Shown here one piece after another: positions 46,353 to 57,521 of a stretch of 64,000 nt of DNA. Numbering within the stretch: position 1 is the stretch's first letter; each line of letters opens with the position of its first letter. The notes below the pieces were generated by a model. The model searched no databases. It saw only the letters and a program-made list of their open reading frames with translations, and was not told where the DNA came from. Source of the DNA: Cymbomonas tetramitiformis (Eukaryota; Chlorophyta; Pyramimonadophyceae; Pyramimonadales; Pyramimonadaceae); contig LGRX02033446.1 of NCBI GenBank assembly GCA_001247695.2, positions 1 to 64,000 on the forward strand, in the 5' to 3' direction. The translations under genes and the position numbers were made by a program.

Positions 46353-46566
46353 TGCTGGATTTGACACTGTGACACCCGAAACTGTCACATGTCACTTCCT
46401 ATAGTAGGCTGGATGACCGTCACCAGTAGACGGGAAACACCCGTTAGGTATTTATGTTATCGCTTTCTTTATCAAGCAGCTTTTTACCGTTCCGATATCG
46501 TAACCCTTAACTCAGGGTTCATCTCTCTAGTTAGGTATATATTACCGCCGAACTATATATCTACCA
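46353..46566 (+). repeat. 5' LTR of a Gag-only element (copy 3)
   Basis: 214 bp, TGCTGGATTTGACAC start, CTATATATCTACCA end, then GGTT and TGGCCCCACTTGCG. Closely matches 51780-51992. It sits 44 bp from the start codon of the minus-strand Gag pseudogene, so the two elements are head to head. Confidence 0.85.
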
Positions 46567-47082
46567 GGTTTGGCCCCACTTGCGCTTTATTTAGCCACTG
46601 CGAGATTGCCACTATGAGTGGCTAAGCTCGGACGCCTGGGATGGAGTGAGGCGCTCCGCGCGTGAGAACGCCGGCAGTCACGGGTATGGCCTAAATTTTG
46701 TGGGTTGATTTACGGCACGCCGCAGCGCTTGGAGGGCATTTTCTACGGGGTTTAACGTTGGGCTGGTTTACGTTTTCTGGTTGGATCCCACACCGTTGCG
46801 TATCGGCCGCCTGTTCCACACGACTTCCCGGAATTATTTGATCTCCCACGGCTGCTGTTTCGGCGACCCGCGCGTTTCTTGGCCGCCCGCGACTGCCGCA
46901 TCGCTCACGTTTCGTTGCCTCACTCCGCCCCTTCAGTCCTTTTCATCATGGTTGCTTCCACTCGAGCCACCGCTAGCATGGCGCATCGCCGACGTGCATT
47001 ATCCACGATTTTTGATTCTGAGGCTGCGAGACACGCCAACACTCCAGCAACACCGCCGGCGGCTCAGCCGGCTGCCAATTCA

Positions 47083-48171
47083 TGTCCACTACCCGGGCTT
47101 AGGTACATCCCCTTGTACCTAACTTTGCACGTGCATTTCAGCCCGTGGGGTGGCGAAAAACAACCGAGCTGACTTGTGGCCGATATATGTTGTCCCCAAC
47201 ACACCCCTTTAGGACATGAAACATGTGGTTGGCGGCATTTGACTCATTTGGGTGGTTTGGGTATGGGCTTAACTTATGCAAATTTCAGATTTTGTTGATT
47301 TTCGAAACTTGCGTTTTCTTAGGTACATCCCTTAGGTACATCGAGGCGGAGGCTTCTATTTGACTGCTTAATGGTGACAGAAAGCGCAGCAAACACTTTA
47401 GGCATAATGTATACACTTAAAGGCAACTAGCATTTGGTGGGTTGCCATAGGAAACCATTATATCTATTCCAAATGCTAGCTATCCATCGATGTAAAAGTG
47501 TCTCAATGAGTACGGTATTTTTAACAAATCCGGAATATTGGTAACGAGTTATTAATATGTAGATAACAACATGTCTCATTGTTCTCGTCATATTGTCGCA
47601 CAACTGACTACCCGCCAATCGATATATATATGTATATATATGTGTGTGTGTGTGTGTTTGTATCGGTGCCCAACCGATAATCATGAAGGCTGCCACCAAC
47701 TCACATTCAGAATATATTTTAGCTGTCTGAGCTCAGGGCGCATATTTTTCAGCAAGAGAACCTGTTTAGGTTTGGTCACGATGGAATGACGGAACCGCAG
47801 GGGGGCAGTAATACAATTTGTATTTCGTACCGGAAAAATATGCAATCGCCCGTCAGATGGATCCTCTGATGCCAAAACACAAAGAGAGCGGCAAAATAAA
47901 AACACGCCGACTAGCGCACGTTTAAAATATTTCTTTTTGTTGAAAACCGTCAAATGGTCATTTCATGACGTTCAAATGAGTATATATTCTCGATCGCATC
48001 GGGGTGCGCGATATATCCCCATGTCAAGCATCAAGTTGGTCAACGTTGGTGCGTTGTACGATGCCAAACCGTTCGATTTGGTGTCATATACGGTCGATTT
48101 AGCGTAGGTACAAGGGGATGTACCCAAGGCCTCTTAGGTACATCCCACTGTACCTCCGGGTAGTGGACATT
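47083..48171. mobile_element. TIR element, 1089 bp, 4-bp target duplication
   Basis: Ends TGTCCACTACCCGG and the matching complement. TTCA is duplicated at 47079-47082 and 48172-48175; copy 4 reads CAATTCAGCAGG without the insertion. Subterminal GGTACATCCC..GTACC hairpins lie at both ends (47101-47120, 48105-48155). No transposase seen; a (TATG/TG)n microsatellite is at 47625-47658. Confidence 0.85.
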
Positions 48172-48341
48172 CAGCAGGAGCTGCTTTCCTGGCCTCGGTG
48201 CGTACCCTTCAGAGGGAGCACTTCGACATGAAAGTGTCCAAGTCCGTTCGTCAGAAGTTGTTCGAGGACAAGAACGGGCGATTTTCCGGGACTGAGTGCC
48301 ACGCGTCCGCACTCTTCGCCAGGATGGTCTCTGCGCTGCAG

Positions 48342-49276
48342 CAAGGCACGGTATCGGTTGGTCCAAGGTGTTATTAGTCGATACCGATATGCCCAAAAGA
48401 ATCTATCAGGCAATACCAATAGTGTCTCTAAGTTATTAGTCGATACCGATATTAACTAATTGGGTATTAGTTGATACCGATTTTCCGATATGTGAAAAAA
48501 TAACTATTAGGTAATACCGATATTATAATAAACTGATATATCGGTTCCTAGCAAGCATACGAATGTTGCCTACTCCTACCTATCTAGTTCAGCTCTTCGG
48601 CACATGATTCCTACCTATCTACATATCTAGTTCATTGCAACCATTATTAGGGAATGCTCAATGGTCCCTTCATTCAGACTTTTTCTTAAGTCGCTATGCA
48701 TCTGGATGCAAGCGCTAAAAGCTCGCTCTACTAACACCGGTTGTGCTCGCAGGCGCAACAAGGAACGGTGTGGTCTGATCATCTTGAACATCGTAATAAA
48801 AGGGAATCCCTCCCCCCCTGAGTCTTCCACCACTCTATCTGCAAGATACACGTCAAACTCGTCATCATTTTTCTTGCCATGTGGCACTGTTGTAGCGGGT
48901 TCATATTCAACTTCACTAACACTATCTAAAAAGCAACACTTGCAACTATGGTTTTTGTGTTGGAAATAATGGACTTCTTGGCATTGGGCGTGTCACGTTG
49001 GGCGGTGCTCGCATATGCAAGCGTGTCGGTACAAGACGCTTGCTTGGTCCTTGGGACGCCACTTCTCTTGCAGCCGAAGGATCGCTTCCGATAATTGAAT
49101 ATTCTGATATCTTTCCCGATATGACACTGATTTTGTATTAGTTGATACCGATGTTACATAATTAGTAATTAGTCGATATTGATATTCCGATAACTCTTAA
49201 AAATATTATCGATTGATAGCAATATCGCCGATATATCGATTTATCGGATATCGGTTGCAACCGATACCGTGCCTTG
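48342..49276 (-). mobile_element. hAT-type element remnant, 935 bp
   Basis: Ends CAAGGCACGGTATCGGTTG and its complement. The 8-bp duplication CGCTGCAG lies at 48334-48341 and 49277-49284; copy 4 has one CGCTGCAG at this site. Both flanks are rich in GATACCGAT / TATCGG motifs. It contains the end of a hAT transposase. Confidence 0.9.
48627..48887 (-). pseudogene. hAT transposase C-terminal fragment
   Basis: 86 residues with RAQPVLVERAFSACIQMHSD followed by LRKSLNEGTIEHSLIM, a close match to the hAT dimerisation region (S-x-ER-xFS ... R-xxL ... E..L.). The remaining transposase is missing, so the element is non-autonomous. Confidence 0.8.
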
Positions 49277-50746
49277 CGCTGCAGACGGCATTTGTCACGG
49301 AGGACATTGGTTTTGCACCCCTTTTCCTGCTGGACGATGCTACACTGCCCGTCCGCGTGGAGGCCAACGGCTTGTTGTTCTCCGCGCTCGAGCTGATGGT
49401 TGACCCCTCGTCGCCCGCAACGGACTGGATGGACTCCCCCCACTCCAGCTTCCCGAACGACGGTAAGCGTGGGCTGCTTGAGTTTGCCCGCCGCATGATC
49501 CCGGCGGGTGATCCCTTTCAGGGACAGGCAGACATGTTGGGCATTCGTGTCTCTGCGGGCGTGGACCCCCATGACGCGATCGGGGATTTCAACGCCGCGC
49601 TGAAGGCCGCGAGGTCGAGGGCCACACTTCTGGACGAGGACGTCAAGGCCCTCTTCATCAAGGCGCTGAACACCGTCTTCTACCAGCCGGTGGTGTCCCG
49701 TCTCCTCCTTCACGATCAACGAGCCGCTCGTGACCTTCTCACCATCCAGCAATGGGTGCGTGAGTGCTACGCCGCGCACGTGAGGGCGGGGACCGCCACT
49801 CCGTCTGCCCACCGGTATTCACACGGGACGCATTTCATGGAGGGGGGGCGGCGGCGACGCCGATGGTCCGGGTGAGCTAGCCGACCTACGCACCATGGTC
49901 TTGGACTTGAAGAGACAACTAGCAGCATTTGTCGCGCCCGACCGGTCCGAGCCGTCCACGCGCGGGTATACTCCCCGCGCGGACAAGCCGGACCGCCGCA
50001 TCAAGACCCGCTTCGCGGCCACGCCCCTCGCCAAGGGGGGCAATTGGTCTCAATCCGTCTCCAAGAAGGTGGCCGACACCGGTGCGACCGTTCCCTACTG
50101 CCAAAACCAGGTGTGCGCGAAGGGTAAGGCGCGGCATTGGCATCGGGACTGCCCGAACGGGGGCCGGACCAGACTCTCGGCTACGCTTTCGCTGAGGAGG
50201 CCGAGAACTCGGTGTTGGCCGCGATGTTTCAACATGCCATTGACCACGACGACGCCGAAGAGTTTGACGCCCTTTGCATGCTCGCGGGCGGGAAGCCGGA
50301 CATCTTCGCCGACATCTCCGCGTGCTCGTTCTGCGAGCGAGGAGAGCGGTGAGGCCCTCGTGTCCGCCGTCACTGAGTTCTCGGAACTGGCACGCGCGCA
50401 CGGCTGGGGCGTCGACTTTCAGCGTCAACACCTTCACCGCCGACATGCCGGTGGTGTCGGAGCCGGCCGCGCACTCCCCGCCCGCGTCGGTTGGATCCGA
50501 CGAGGAGTGGACCGGTCCGCCAAACCCCTTTTGCCCTCCCATCACCCGCACGTTTGCCGACTTCATTGAGGGCACGGGGATTGCATTGGGGGCGCCCGAC
50601 GAGCCGGCCGTGAGCATGAACTTGCTCTCCGCGGTCGAGGCGACGGAGGGCGTGATGGGCTACGAGCCCGCAACCTACATCACGAGCGACGACGACGACG
50701 ATGATGCCTCGGTTACGCTGCCGCGGCCACGGTACGGCTGTGGGAG

Positions 50747-51027
50747 CAGGGAAGATATCTTCCTGGGATTGGCCGGCCCGGGGCCGTGTAACGGAGGCCC
50801 GGGCCGAAGGCGGGCCGAAGGAAAAGTTGCGGATGGGCCGAGTCGCATTGAGGGGAAAATCGATAAATTTCCAAAATTTTATCGATTTTTGACAAATTGT
50901 CATACTTAAAATTAAAATTTTGCGCCTGCGGCGGGCAATTTTGGGTTCGGGCCGAGACGGGCCAAAATGTGGCCGAAGTAAATTCCCAATGCGGACCGAG
51001 TCACCTCCGCGGAAGATATCTACCCTG
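50747..51027. mobile_element. hAT-type MITE, 281 bp
   Basis: Ends CAGGGAAGATATCT and AGATATCTACCCTG complement-type. The 8-bp duplication TGTGGGAG lies at 50739-50746 and 51028-51035, and removing the insert restores the GCGRG..GFG reading frame. No coding capacity. Confidence 0.85.
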
Positions 51028-51210
51028 TGTGGGAGGGGCATTCCGGGCTTTGGGAGATCTTTACTTTCCTCGTCTTTGGTGTGTACGTTTTTCGTGATTT
51101 GTGCTACCGCCGCACCGCACGCCATTTCAAGGTTGTCAATCAGACATAATCAGAATCAGATCAGATCAGATCAGATCAGATCAGAATCAGAATCAGACGA
51201 AAATCAGACG

Positions 51211-51753
51211 GGTAGTAACGATCATATGTCGAGTGATACCGTAACGAAATGGAATACTCATTCGTTGATACGGGGAATATTTCGATAAATTATCGATGTT
51301 GATCGATACTATTTCGATTATGTCGATAGATATTGACATGTGTCCATAAAAATTTCGTAGTTTGCCGATAAGATATCGATGTTTACCGATAAACGTATTT
51401 ATGAGTCGACATATATCGATAAATCATCGACATATATCGATAAAATATCGACACGATTCTGTTTGCTTTTCGCGAACATGCTTTCGAGTGTGTCCTTACA
51501 GCCCACAATGGTCGATAATTTATCGATGTGTGTCGATACCTTCATGTTTTAATGATAAATATCGACATTATGCGATTTTTATCGATACTCGTCGATAATT
51601 TATCGATAACCGCCGATATTTCATCGATGAATCGGATTCTTAGAGTGCGCCGATGTAAAATATCAGATGTGACGTTTTAATATGGGTAAAATTTGTCCAA
51701 AATGTCCCCAAAATAGTCCCTTCATGCACCCATATGTTCCCGTGCCTCCCACG
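51211..51753. mobile_element. probable non-autonomous element rich in ATCGATA
   Basis: ATCAGACG flanks both sides (51203-51210, 51754-51761), compatible with an 8-bp duplication, and CATATG lies near each end. The interior (51270-51630) is a dense field of TATCGATA-type motifs. Caution: the left flank is itself a (GATCA)n repeat, and the end repeats are weak. Confidence 0.45.
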
Positions 51754-51779
51754 ATCAGACGAATCAGAGGTATCAGAGG

Positions 51780-51992
51780 TGCTGGATTTGACACTGTGAC
51801 ACTCAAAACTGTCACATGCCACTTCCTATGGTAGGCTGGGTGACCGTCACCAGTAGACGGGAAACACCCGTTAGGTATTTATGTATGCCTCTGATTTAAC
51901 TATCACACTTTCACCGTTCGGATTCCGTAACCCTTAACTCAGGGTTTATCTCTCAGTTAGATATATATTACCGACGAACCATATATCTACCA
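51780..51992 (+). repeat. LTR shared between tandem Gag-only copies
   Basis: 213 bp. It lies after the copy-3 Gag remains and directly before the leader of copy 4. The leader (51993-52374) closely matches 46567-46947. Confidence 0.85.
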
Positions 51993-52374
51993 GGTTTGGC
52001 CCCACTTGCGCTTTATTTAGCCACTGCGAGATTGCCACCATGAGTGGCTGAGCTCGGACGCCTGGGATGGGGTGAGGCGCTCCGCGCGTGAGAGTGCCGG
52101 CAGTCACGGGTATGGCCTAAATTTTATGGGTTGATTTACGGCACGCCGCACCGGTTGGAGGACGATTTTCTACGGGTCTTAACGTTGGATTGGTTTACGT
52201 TTTCTGGTTGGATCCCACACCGTTGCGTATTGGCCGCCGCTACCACACGACTTCCCGGAATTATTTGGTCTCTCACGGCTGCCGTATCGGCGACCCGCGC
52301 GTTTCTTGGCCGCCCGAAACTGCCGCACATCTCGCGTTCCGTTGCCTCACTCCGCCCCTTCAGTCCTTCTAAAG

Positions 52375-53711
52375 ATGGTTGCTTCTACTCGAGCCACCGC
52401 TACAGTAATCACTCAGCAATAAGAAAACCCGCCAATAAGAAAGTAGCCAGCTTTGCTGGGGAGGGGGGGGTACCCGATTTGGTGAATATTGCTGGCTGGC
52501 TTTTTTGAGCTATGAAATATGGGGTGATAAGAAATATGGGCGCTGGCGCCATATTTCTTATTGGTGCGCCGCAGGCGGAATTTTTTTAAAATGTCGCATT
52601 TTCACGGGTTTATCACCGAAAATTTAAGAAAATTGCTGGCTGATTGAAAAAAAATGACCCACTATTCTTACGATTTTCATAGGACGCTGGCGCTGGCGGG
52701 GGGGGGAGGGGGGATGGGCATCCAAGTTGGCGAATATTGCTGGCTGGTCCCAAATCTCCGGTTTTCTTATTACCGAGTGATTACTGTAGCATGGCGAATC
52801 GCCGGCGCGCACTAGCCACGATTTTTGATTCAGCAGCCGCGAGACACGCCAACACTCCAGCCACGCCGCCGGCAGCTCAGCCGGCTGCCAATTCAGCAGG
52901 TGCTGCGTTCCTGGCCTCGGTGCGTACGCTTCAACGGGAGCACTTCGACATGAAGGTCTCCAAGTCCGTTCGCCAAAAGTTATTCGAGGACAAGAACGGG
53001 CGATTTTCCGGGACTGAGTGCCACGCGTCCGCGCTCTTCGCCAGGATGGTCTCTGCGCTGCAGACAACATTTGTCACGGAGGACATTGGTTTCGCACCCC
53101 TTTTCCTACTAGGACGATGCTACCCTCCCCGTCCGCGTGGAGGCCAACGCCTTATTGTTCTCCACGCTCGAGCTCATGGTTGACCCCGCGTCGCCAGCGG
53201 CGGACTGGATGGACTCCTCGCACTCCACGTTCCCGAATGACGGTAAGCGGGTGCTGCTTGAGTTTGCCCGCCGCATGATCCCGGCGGGTGACCCCTTTCA
53301 GGGTCATCAAGCGGACATGTTGAGCATCCGCGTCTCTGCGGGCGTGGACCCGCATGACAGGATCAGCGACTTCAACGCCGCTCTGAAGGCTGCGAGAACG
53401 CGGGCGACACTCCACGATGAGGACGTGAAGGCGCTGTTCATCAAGTCCCTCGACACCGTCTTCTACCAACCGGCGGTGTCACGGTTGCTCCTCCACGATC
53501 AACGGGCCGCTCACGACCTACTCACGATTCAACAATGGGTGCGTGAATGCTACTCCGAGCACGTGCGGGCGGGCACCGCCACGGCGTCCGCACACCGCTA
53601 CTCCCACGGCACGCATTTCATGGAAGGGGCCGCCGATGACTCCGGTGGACCCGGTGAGCTCGCAGACTTGAGGACGATGGTCCTCGACTTGAAGCGTCAA
53701 TTGGCCGCATT
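52375..53711 (+). pseudogene. Gag-like gene copy 4, interrupted by a mariner-like MITE and truncated by the CACTA element
   Basis: ATG at 52375 (MVASTRATA after removal of the insert at 52403-52786). The body reads FASVRTLQREHF-like text, SGTECHASALFARMVSALQ, then a +1 frameshift near 53108, then SRLLLHDQRAAHDLLTIQQW and ELADLRTMVLDLKRQLAAF. It ends abruptly at 53711 where the CACTA element begins. Very similar to copy 3 up to that point. Confidence 0.8.
52403..52786. mobile_element. mariner-like MITE, 384 bp, TA duplication
   Basis: Ends CAGTAATCACTC and GAGTGATTACTG. TA lies on both sides (52401-52402, 52787-52788), against a single CCGCTAGCATGG in copy 3. Inside the ends are AATAAGAAAAC and inverted GCTGGCTGG blocks with G-runs. 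No gene. Confidence 0.9.
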
Positions 53712-54770
53712 CCCTACAAATTATTGGCCCATTCATCCGTGTGGATTTGCATATGGACAGCGTATGGATATCGTAAGGACCCATATGGACAACCGTATGG
53801 ACGGTCTGAGCAGATTTCTGGCGAAACCTTGATGCATATGTAAGAACCATACGGACGACGCGTAATTGTGGTGTCCATATGAAAATGTCCCATGGACATC
53901 GTAAGGATTTCATATGGACACCGTATGGACCACCATATGGACACCGTATGGACAGAAAACATGTCCACATGGTGTCCATACGCGTGGACAGAGGCACTAA
54001 TCACCCGCACGACAGCGCAGGGACACCGTATGGAAACCCGTATGGATAGCGTATGGACACCGTAACCGGACGTGCGGACAACGTATGGACAACCGTAAGG
54101 ACATCGTATGGACAGCGCATGAAAATCGTAATCGCACGTGCGGACACCGTATATAATCCCGCAAGGACGGCGTATGGACGGCGTATGGACATCGTAAACG
54201 TGCGCGCGGACGGCATATGGACTCCCATAAGGACAACGTATGTACGTCGCATGGACATCATAACCAGACGTGCGGACAACGTATGGATAGCCGTAAGGAC
54301 AGCGTATGGACATCATAATCGCACATGCGGACACCGTATGTAATACCGTAAGGACAGCATATGGACGACGCATGGACATCGTAAACGCGCGTGCGGAGGG
54401 CATATGGACGCCCATAAAGAAAGCGTATGGACGACGCATGGACATCGTAACCGCACGTGCGGATACCGCAAGGACACCAAGTGGACAGTCGAATATAGAT
54501 AGTCCAGACGTATGGACACGTGCGTCCGTACGTGTGGACGACGTCCTTATCCGGATGAACGTCGCTGTCCGTGCGGATGGAAACTTATTTACTTAGTATA
54601 TTTTACATATCCACGCGTATGGACATCGGTGTCCGTACGTGTGGATAGCTTGTGATAATACTTATCCATGCGTATGGACGATTCCATCCACACGTATGAA
54701 CAAGACGTCCGTACGTGTGAACACCGTATGGAAAGACGTAAGATTTGTCAGCACGACAGAGCAGGACACT
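53712..54770. repeat. left subterminal motif field of the CACTA element
   Basis: Dozens of CGTATGGAC, CGTAAGGAC, CGTGCGGAC and inverted forms, partly arranged in ~190-bp tandem blocks (54060-54460). Apparent reading frames here (e.g. 53714-54445 minus) are by-products of the repeat. Confidence 0.85.
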
Positions 54771-54834
54771 GCAGGACATTCACGAATGGTACACGTATAT
54801 ACAAAATGTTTACAAAATATTGTGCTATTCTAGC

Positions 54835-57110
54835 CTAGCTTCTCGGCTTCTTTCCTGGCCTCTGGTCTTCTTTGGCAGGTGCAAGTGCATTCTTTTTCTT
54901 TTTAAATCTAAGAGGTGACTTTTTGGCAGCCTCGTTCTTGGAACCGCCCCCCTCCTTCTTCTCCTCCTCCTCCTCCTCCTCCTTCTTCTCCTCCTCGGAC
55001 GCCTCCTCATCGTCCACAGCCTCTCCTTCCTCTCCTTCATTAGCAGCGACAGCCTCATCCTCGACAGCCTCAACATCCGTCCCATCATCATCATCCTCAT
55101 CATCGTCCGCGTTACCCTTTTCCTCCTCAACATCCGCATCGTGCATCTCTTCCTTCTGACACCCCCGCACGTCCTGAAACCAGTGACGGCTCGTTCCTCT
55201 CGTATGACACTGCAAGTGAATGCAACCTAAGTAAGTGCATTAAGAGCAAAGACAACAAATGACAAGCTAAATGCAACTAGAACAATACAAGCAAACACAC
55301 CGTGACGGGGGGATATCCACGGTCCCGTTCCGATACCTCAGCAGGCTCCAACTTCAGGCCGGCCAGTTTTCTCCCTGTCATCCTCTCGGGATACAGCTTG
55401 TCCGTGTTGGCGTGCCTCAAGTAGGCCTTGTGTATCCTGCGTACATAAACCACTTGTTAGACGGCGTCCTTACATATGTACACCGCCTTCCACCCGTATG
55501 GACGGCACAATAAATGGTGTCCACGCGTATGGACAGCGAAACAACACCACGCACACATGTACACATGGACGTTCGCGTAAGTGCAAAAGGTAAAAATGTG
55601 AACGTTGCAGGGGAAGGCAGGGAGGGAGGGAGGACTTGCCAGATAACATTTTTTCTTACTATAACTGACTGGAGGTTGTGCTCCAGCATCTCCATCGTTT
55701 TATTAGCCGTCCCGGTGCGGAGTTGCTCGGCACTCACGAGCTCATCCACCATGGACATGTGGTGGGATAACATCCTCTCCACGGGGTAAACGTCCCCCTT
55801 CTCTGGGAGGTGCACCACAAACTCCACGTACAGCTCGTAGGTATCCCTGGGCAAAAGCATCGGCTTCTCGTTTAAGGATTTCCCCGGCCCGATGGCGGCG
55901 ACGGTTGCCCGACCGATGACGAGGTTGGAAAGGCCAGTTTTGGTGGCCTTGCCGGTGTCGTAACCGTCACCGATACGACCCACGTCCGCCTGGGGGGTGG
56001 CAAACACGTCAACCTGGTCCCCGACAGCCAAAGGGCCCTCCAGGTTGGGGGAGTGCTCGTCTGCCTGCGGCGCCGACCCTTCGGAGACCGTCTGTTGGGG
56101 CGCTTCCACCTGGACACCGTGGGGACGACGTATGGACTAAGTCGTTCGTACGGGCGACACACGCGTGGAAACATATAAGAAAAACAGTTAAGAACTGGCG
56201 CTCACTAGCCAAAACGTACACCCCTGTGGACAACGTGCAAACTACGTGGTTCATAAGCGTGGAAACAATCAAGCGGCACAAGTTGAAAAAGGGTTCACAT
56301 AACCACGCGCCTGGACACCGTTGGACAGCGAGTGGACACCGCAGTTTACAGGCGGAAGAGCACAAAAGTTACCTTCGGTTTCTTTTCAGGGGCTTCAGGG
56401 GCTTGGGCACCAAGCGCTTTGAAGATCTCAAAGTGCTTGCCTTCGGTGAGTGGGTTCCCAGCAGCCACTGCCAGAGCCACCTGCAGGCACGCATCTGTCT
56501 CCTCCGGGGTCGGCATATCCCTGTGCCCGTACACCTTGTACCCGGCCGCTGGACCCTTGTACCGGATGTGAAACCCGTCGGGGAAGTCCTGGGTGACCTT
56601 AAATTTCCAGCGACCGGGCCCATCCGAGTTATTTTTTAAATAACTCAACCGGTTGGTGACGTATGTTTTGACCATGCGCAGGGGCACCTGCGGGTGTCGG
56701 GACTGGATATGCTTGGATATCTTGTTGTGCACGGCCACCCCGATGACGGCGACCGTCCCAGGGGGCAGCTTGCCTGTTCCATGCCAGTCGTCGATTATCT
56801 CCCGGGCGTCTTCCTTCATGTCGTTTAAAACTTGGGCGCCCGGGTCCAACACCAACCGCTCTGTATTTGCGGCCTGCGCAGCCTCTGCAGGTTTGGCTGC
56901 ACCCCCCGCCCCGGCAGCCCCTGCAAACATCAGCATTTGCTGCTGCATGCTCTGCATTTGCTGCATCATTTGCTGCATCGCGGAGTTTGACCCGGTCGCC
57001 TCGACCAAGTTGGTTTGGCGACGGGTCGGTGTCGTGGAAGTGGGGGCGGGGGGTGGTGATTTTGGTTTCTGTGTGCGTTGTCTTCCGGGCTGAACTCGCA
57101 ATCTGGTCAT
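54835..57110 (-). CDS. accessory gene of the CACTA element (four exons, unknown fold)
   Basis: Exons 56373-57110, 55660-56109, 55307-55435 and 54835-55173, most with GT/AG junctions (e.g. GTAAC donor at 56372, GTAAGA donor at 55659). The first exon has a basic N-terminus, a Gln/Met-rich coiled stretch (MQQMMQQMQSMQQQM), and a region with VAVHNKISKHIQSRHPQVPL and PGRWKFKV. The second includes RIGDGYDTGKATKTGLSN. The last is a long Asp/Glu run ending in a basic KKPRS tail. CACTA elements commonly carry a second, DNA-binding protein (TnpA) beside the transposase. By position this could be its counterpart, but I see no sequence match to TnpA. Confidence 0.6.
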
Positions 57111-57439
57111 GTTGGGAACTTACGAAACAAAAAAGCGAGGAGGTTCGTTTGCTGGAGGACTGTGGGCGTTTGTATTTGGCTTACTTTTGGCGGCGATGGC
57201 ATGAAAACGGTCTTCACGGGCGTGGACAGCGCTGCCTTCGTGGCGTTCATCCGTACAGTACGGGCGTCCGAACGTATGACCGTTGAGCTGGTGTATGAGA
57301 CAGCGTCGTCCATGGGCGATTTTGAACATGCATGTCTCAATTTCTTTTTTCTTTTTCAAATTGGTATCAGAGTCCTCTCTGTAGGGAAACGCGGTTTTAT
57401 GAATATAAGTTTTGCCGTGCAGCGGGTTTCCATCATCGT

Positions 57440-57521
57440 GGGTGCTTGGCCGAGTGGTCAAATGTTGGTAAGCCGAACGCGTTACACGCGAGGGTGAGGG
57501 GTTCGAATCCCCTTGGAGGCA
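57440..57521 (+). tRNA. tRNA-like sequence (class II, degenerate)
   Basis: An A box TGGCCGAGTGGT at 57447 and a B box GGTTCGAATCC at 57500 are perfect for Pol III. The T-arm AGGGG-TTCGAAT-CCCCT pairs fully. The length (82 nt) suits tRNA-Leu or Ser. The acceptor ends (GGGTGCT versus TGGAGGC) do not pair well and the anticodon arm is poor, so this is more likely a tRNA pseudogene or SINE head than a working tRNA. Confidence 0.45.

Larger units (their letters stand above)
46948..51140 (+). pseudogene. Gag-like gene copy 3, broken by three DNA transposons and frameshifts
   Basis: Segments 46948-47082, 48176-48341, 49285-50746 and 51036 to about 51140 join by comparison with copy 4. Recognisable text: MVASTRATA at the start, FVTEDIGFAPLF, SRLLLHDQRAARDLLTIQQW, knuckle CQNQVC..HWHRDCPNGG (C-x4-C-x6-H-x4-C), and GCGRGIPGFG with a hydrophobic run LVCTFFVICATAAP. 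Frame breaks lie near 49855, 50160 and 50340. The same order of domains as in 35863-38145 supports a single family. Confidence 0.8.

Noticed and set aside
53714..54445. 243-residue minus-strand frame rich in RRPYAV/MSIRCPYG
   Set aside because: It is the translation of the CGTATGGAC motif field, which reads open by chance in several frames.
54872..55159. poly-Ser/Phe frame on the plus strand
   Set aside because: It is the complement of the Asp/Glu-rich last exon of the accessory gene.
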